This document shows, piece after piece, positions 58,899-64,000 of a DNA stretch of 64,000 nucleotides. The stretch's first letter is position 1, and every line of letters begins with the position of its first letter. The notes under the pieces are model-generated. The model ran no database searches. It was not told the origin of the DNA and worked only from the letters and a program-made list of their open reading frames with translations. The stretch spans positions 1,550,001-1,614,000 of the forward strand of contig JAETXT010000014.1 of the NCBI GenBank assembly GCA_019188255.1, read 5' to 3'. Source of the DNA: Verticillium longisporum (lineage: Eukaryota > Ascomycota > Sordariomycetes > Glomerellales > Plectosphaerellaceae). The position numbers and the translations under genes are program-made.

Positions 58899-60024
58899 GT
58901 GCGGCGCCGCGTGCGGAGAAACCACACACATCTCCGCATCGCCCCGGCAGCGGTCCATTCTCGAGAGTCATGAGCCCGCGAGAACCGCACGCAAGGGTGA
59001 AAAAGCAACGATACCACTGGCTCGCACGTGTCCCGCTCGCATCTCGCACACATAAGTACGAGCGAGCGAGCGAGTGAGAAAAAAAAAGCGCCGCGAGGCC
59101 AGCCCAAAGACGAAATTTCGCCAAGACAATAGTCCCCACCGCAGCCAGCGCCCGCACCGCGTGGCAGCTTGGCACAGACGAGCAAGAAAAAGGTCTCAAA
59201 TCTCCAGGGCCATGCGCCACGCCAGCCAGCCAGAATGCGGGGAGGAAAGAGAAGAGTCTCGCCTCCTTCCCCAAATTGCTCATGGTCCAGTGTACCCAAT
59301 CTCACTGCCGGAGCATGTGCCATGCTTGGCGAAGCCTTGGCAGCCGCGACGTCCACGGAGGCTGCCGAGCTTCGCACCTCGACGTACTCTCTCTCGTCTG
59401 CGTCTCCCCTGAACCTTCTTTAGCGACCCCCGCGCGCCCTTGCCCTGGCGCGCTCTCGATGCATGCATGTCGTGTAAACCCGGCACACTCTCGGGACCCC
59501 TCGGCCAGAGCACAGCATCCAAACCTTCCATCGGACGTTGGCCGGAACGAAGCTCGGGGACAAGCGTGTCACGCTCGCCGACCACAGTTGTTCCCTTTCT
59601 TTCCATGTGGAGACTCCGGGGAGGGGGAGTTGGGAGTTTGGGGGCGATCGGCGCGCGGGCCCGCGAACCCCAAGCGTCACAGCCCCCCCCGGCCGCCCAA
59701 TGACGGCGGACGAACGGGACCCAACGTCGACGCAGAGCGCCGAAGCAGGTCGGACGGAATTGCGGGAAATCGAACGATTATACTTTCCGTGGCGGGGGGG
59801 CAGGTCCCCTTTTTTCAACACCGTAGCAGCGGCCCGTTATTACTGAATGCGGAACGCGCTGCGATTCACGGCCTGTCGCAACAGACATGGATCACCCCCG
59901 CTGCGTGGGCGAAGCACGAGCGAAGCAGAGGCCGTGTTTTTCTTATTGCTTAGCTAGATATGAACAAGGGTTATCAAGGGAACCAAAGTCGATCCATTGT
60001 ATTTGCAGTGCACGTTGCAACGTG

Positions 60025-60064
<40 letters not shown>

Positions 60065-60399
60065 GCCGGTCATGTACAAGTCCGCCGACAAGGGGTGGAG
60101 CAAAACACGACAAGGGGTCTAAGAACCCCGAAAACACATGTCAAGATGACGTTCATCTTGAGAGGGAGAAGGAGAAACCCTCCGCCCACCGTCCACTGAT
60201 GCAACCGCCCGCTCACCCGCCCAACCACTTACTCGCTCTCTGCCTCAAATTCCGGCGAGAAAGCCGCCCATGCATCCGTGACCGGCGCCCTCGTGAACTC
60301 CGCCCCCGTGATAATGTGAGAGGAAAAAATGGATCAGGAAAAAGATGATGAACAAGAAGATGAAGAAGAAATCACGGCAACCAGAGAGGTTTGGCTCCC
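58899..60399. other. Intergenic between the small protein and carbonic anhydrase genes
   Basis: No supportable gene. Frames in 59.0-59.9 kb are overlapping shadows without motifs. The tetranucleotide repeat at 60027-60062 is listed separately. Confidence 0.45.
60027..60062. repeat. (ATGT)9 microsatellite
   Basis: Nine uninterrupted ATGT units. Confidence 0.95.
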
Positions 60400-61501
60400 T
60401 TACAAAGAGTTGCAGGCGTTCTCGATGAGGTTGATCTCGCCGGGGAAGTTCTGGGTGATGCGCGAGTTGAACTTCATGACGCCCTTGGCCTTGATGTAGT
60501 TGGCGAGGTCAATGTAGACGGGCTGCTTGACGACGTTCCAGGCAATGTTCTGGGTGCAGGGAGGGGTAGTCAGGGAGCCCGAGTACTGGAAGACGGCGGA
60601 CTTGGCGAGGTGGTTCTTGAGCTCGTTGAAGGACAGGGGGCCGGTCTTGGTCAGGGTGCCGGGGTCACGGATGTCGTTGAGGTTCTTGAAGACATTGGGC
60701 CAGAGCTTCAGGGCCTGGCTGGCGTTGCCAACCTCAATGAGGAAACCAACGACGGAAAGGGACGCGTCTGCGAGGAACGTGTCAGGTGGGTGTGCATGCC
60801 AGAGAGTGTACTGGTAGGTGGTACGAGGAGGAGGGTCAGGGGGCGAGGGGTCCTGGGGTCTTGGCACCACTATATATGATATAAGGTGGCCATGCGCGTA
60901 GGGGAAAGGGGAAAGGGGAGATAGCTGTGCAACAACTTATGGGTACAACAAATTAAGGTTGCACAGCCCCCAAGCACAACCACATGGTCTGGACGGAGAC
61001 CAGGAAGCATCCGAGTGCGTGATATACAGAAAAAAAGATAGTGTCAGACTTACCGGCAGCTTGGAAGACAAAGTGCACCTCCATGGGGTAGTGCTCGCTG
61101 TCCACGCGGTGCTCGCTCGGCGTATGGAAGTGGAACTGGACGAGGTTGTACGTCTTGCCGCTGCGAACCAGGGTGCCGTTCGCAACAACCTCGACGGTGC
61201 TGCCCAGGTTCAAGAACTTCGCGCCCGTGTTGGGGACCGTGTTAATGTTGAAACCGAGGCTGCTGCCAGCCACCGTCTTCCATTCCGACGAGGCGAGGTT
61301 GATGGGGCTTTGGTTCTTGCCCTTGGCACAGTTGATGTTACCAGGGGCCAGAGCGTGCCAGTTCAGCGGGCCGTCGAGCTCGTTGAAGCCAAAATCGGCA
61401 ACGTGAACCTCGTCGACGCTCCGGGGGAAGAAGGTCGTGCCGTGGTCGCAGATGGCAGCGGCCAGGGTGGCCAGGGTGGCGAGAGCGAAGAAGGACTTCA
61501 T
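60400..61501 (-). CDS. Secreted alpha-type carbonic anhydrase
   Basis: Zinc enzyme that interconverts CO2 and bicarbonate, here extracellular. About 271 residues in two exons separated by a 286-bp intron (60768-61053). Start ATG 61499-61501, signal peptide MKSFFALATLATLAAA. Motifs in order: DGPLNWHALAPGNINCAKG, NQSPINL, the two-histidine zinc motif VQFHFHTPSEH, the third zinc histidine in MEVHFVFQ, then SVVGFLIEVGN and the substrate-pocket block GSLTTPPCTQNIAWNV. The C-terminus ends INLIENACNSL. All three zinc histidines and the threonine pocket (LTTPPC) are intact. Alpha-class enzymes are less widespread in fungi than the beta class and tend to be induced under CO2 or pH change. The intron is long for this window. 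Confidence 0.95.
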
Positions 61502-64000
61502 TGTGAAAAGGGGGAGGATGGGGCTTGAGAAGCGGTTGAAGGAGTATAAATGGCGTTGAAGGATGAGCAAGAGACGTGAGCCAGAGCCACAAGAACAGAG
61601 AGATGCAGTTTAGAGAATCTGAGAAGAGAAGAGGAGCTGTGCGAGTTGTTGCGTGATGAAGCAGTAGAACAAACGTCTCCAAGCTGCGGGTTCACCCGAG
61701 GGTTTTATACCCAAGAGTCTCCGCGCTGTCGACATCATGGCCATGCTTCCAGCTGCATGGCCATGCATGGCCAGAGACGGCATGTTGCAGTCGACGCTGT
61801 GGGTGACAGGTTGCCGAGTATGCCAAGTCTCCTCTGAGGGGCAGGGTCGTATCGGAGGGCCCCAGGGGGAGGAGGGACGGAAGAGAGGGGTGTGGTTGAT
61901 GGAGAATATTTCGCAGTCGAGATCAGGGATTCGACATCGATGGGATCGCGCTGCGCCCGCCATCGGCTTCGGGCGCACGAGGGTTCGCGCTGTGGCCAGA
62001 GAGGCAAGTGCAAGGGCTGTCGGTGCCGTGATCCGGTATCAGCCAGGCTGTTTTGCAGTGTGCCAGCACGTCAGCTCAGCTGAGCTCACTCGCCTACCCG
62101 TGTCTCTCTCTCCCGTGGTCGACAATGAGGCCTCAACCAGGCAGCTCGGCCGTCAGAGGGCAGGCGGGACGGGAACATCTCGAACGTCGTTGTTAGACGC
62201 TTGGTGAGTGTTGGTGGTGGAGTAATGACTGTTGCAGCGTATTCGCATAGCATTGGTGGAGAAGCTTTTTTTGTGTGCCCTTCGTTCCAGGATGATTAAC
62301 CTTGAACGAAACTATCCGAGTCCAGAACTAGGTAGAGACCCCAACCCCGCGCCAACGCAGTGCGATGAGATGAACGACCCCCCCTCGTCAACTACTTACC
62401 TTACTTGGTATCATGGAATGCTTGGCAACCAAGGCACCTACGTTCGGTAGTGGACATGGGTGAGCTCGTCAGTGCTCTCCGATGTGGCTGTGAGGCTGGC
62501 TGATCGGGGCCAAGTACGGATTGGGACAATCCCCCCTTCCTAGTATCGCCAGGTCTTGGCAGAGCGCCGGAGCCAAGACACCGAGAGTGCGGTAGATGAA
62601 GCTTATGAAAGTTGTCGTCGCAAAAAAACTGCTCGAAAAGACAAACTCGCAGGGGTTGCTGTGCTGAGTTCATTATCTTCGTCGGTTGCGATATATTGTG
62701 GAGGAGGCGCGGTGAGTCCGTAAGCAACTCCACAACCGCCCACCTCACGCGGCTTCACAGCTCGGCGAGAAGGATGTCCTGTCGTCAGCGCACGCGCTGG
62801 GCACATGACTCTGTCACGTCCTTGCTCCAAGGCACCTCGCCTCTCGCGGAATCTACTTTCGGGCGCAGATTGGTGCCTTGCAGGTCTGCGACCAGACCAG
62901 CAAGCTGCAGACTTGGTCAACGGCACTGACCAGCCCCTATTCGTCCCATGTCGGAGCGCTCCCACCGAGCTCTCCAATGTTCAGACTAGAAAGGCAAGCA
63001 AGGCATGCTGGGACAGGACTCCCAGATTCCTGGGATTGCTGAGGTCAGCAGAACCGTCTCAACTAGCCTTACCTTGACAAGTCTCCTCCAGTCGCGACCA
63101 CCTAACAACCTTACCTTCACTAGCTTAGGGTACCTTGAGTAAAATGTCGGTCAGGCAAAGTGATGCAACGTATGCAGCCTCACATGAAGTTTGGTGCATC
63201 TCCATGGTCGCGCGCTTTCGCAGGCGTTGTGCTCGGACGGTACAGCTAGTCATCCGCCATCGTAGGACTCGCGCTGTCGACCCTGTCATCCATTGTCAGG
63301 ACCCTGACCGGTCGGCGTCGAAGGCGAAGTGTGAGGTGAGACATGCTTGTCACTTGACGGTCTCGTGTGAAGTAGAGTAAGCTTCTCTTGGCGACCGGTC
63401 AAACGGGCTGTCAACGCCACACATGGTGGGGAGCAGCACGGTTTGGAAGAACTGCTGGAATCTTTAGCGCCAGCTCGTGCTTGTGCTGACAGTCATGCTC
63501 TGTTTTCCACCCTTTCGCTTCTTCCCTGACATGCACATGCGACCACTGCAGATGCGGCGGGCGACAAGGGTCGCCAGTGGTCAGCACAAACACCGGGACA
63601 CATTCCCGGCCTCGGCACCCCACTGCGGCTGGATCGGCCGGGCTGGCCCGAATCTTCACATCTTCACAGACCTGTCGAATGGAAGGCCGGGCGTGGCAGT
63701 CATGGGAATCGAGGAGGATTCGGAGGCGCCATATTCTGCACGACTGTCCCGCGCCACTCGCGCCGTCGCCGTCATCAGCTCACGCCTAAGCTCCCTGCCG
63801 CAGCAGATGTGTAACTGCCTTCCGCTTTGGGACCCCAGCACGATGTCATGGGTCGTCGGGCGTGAGAGTGGCTTCGAAAAAAAAAGTATCAGCCAAGGCA
63901 GAGCAGCAGGCCATTGGTGCGGCGGCATCTCTTGGACTTTACCGCGTCCGGCCCGCTCCCCTGGCGGCTACCTTCGTCCTTCTGTGTCTGGCAAGGCTGT
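61502..64000. other. No gene recognised up to the window end
   Basis: The first part is the promoter of the carbonic anhydrase gene. Beyond about 61.8 kb, frames are short and motif-free on both strands. CCATGGCCATGC-type repeats lie near 61738-61772. Genes beginning or ending outside the window cannot be excluded at the far right. Confidence 0.45.

Overview
This window looks like nuclear DNA of a filamentous ascomycete (Pezizomycotina, most likely a Sordariomycete). Coding genes are GC-rich. Introns are short (about 45-140 nt, with GT...AG ends and CTAAC/CTGAC-like branch sites). Intergenic DNA is pyrimidine-rich and carries TACCTAGGTA-type palindromes. An AT-rich island has the transition-biased decay expected of RIP. 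The species is inferred from gene content and was not searched. All product calls rest on motif and family recognition by eye.

Layout: 0.7-6.0 kb holds four core genes: a disrupted DUF1295 membrane protein, a PHO13-type phosphatase, a small proline/serine-rich protein and a TMEM205-like protein. 6.1-14.2 kb is an accessory segment with an AT-rich repeat island (a 633-bp element with ~98-bp terminal inverted repeats, tandem repeats, a palindrome-rich solo-LTR-like unit), an SRPK-type kinase and a secreted family-3 pectate lyase. A tRNA-Ser(GCU) follows. 15.2-23.6 kb is core: Ku80, a DEDDh exonuclease-like protein (Gfd2/QIP type) convergent with it, PAM18/TIM14 divergent from RLP24, and a GRGGAGN-repeat (DUF3602) protein. 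23.6-30.2 kb has no supportable gene and lies upstream of a C2H2 zinc-finger gene. 33-50 kb holds a multi-pass membrane protein, an ING/PHD (Pho23-like) protein, an NTF2-like protein, a BCAS3/WD40 protein, DPM2, a tRNA-Ser(UGA) with a small intron, and CWC22. A Yta7/ATAD2-type AAA-bromodomain gene occupies 50.8-55.8 kb. A small conserved-looking protein and a secreted alpha-carbonic anhydrase close the recognisable part. 61.5-64 kb shows nothing.

Chromatin and RNA functions (Ku80, Pho23-like, Yta7, CWC22, RLP24, the DEDDh protein) dominate the core blocks. Pectate lyase and carbonic anhydrase are the secreted enzymes. I see no biosynthetic cluster, CRISPR array or novel multi-gene system.

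The most consequential observation is about sequence quality. Four otherwise well-conserved genes carry six single-base deficits, every one placeable in a short G/C run, and three genes carry one in-frame TAG each. Because essential genes are among them, base-calling error is a likelier cause than gene death.
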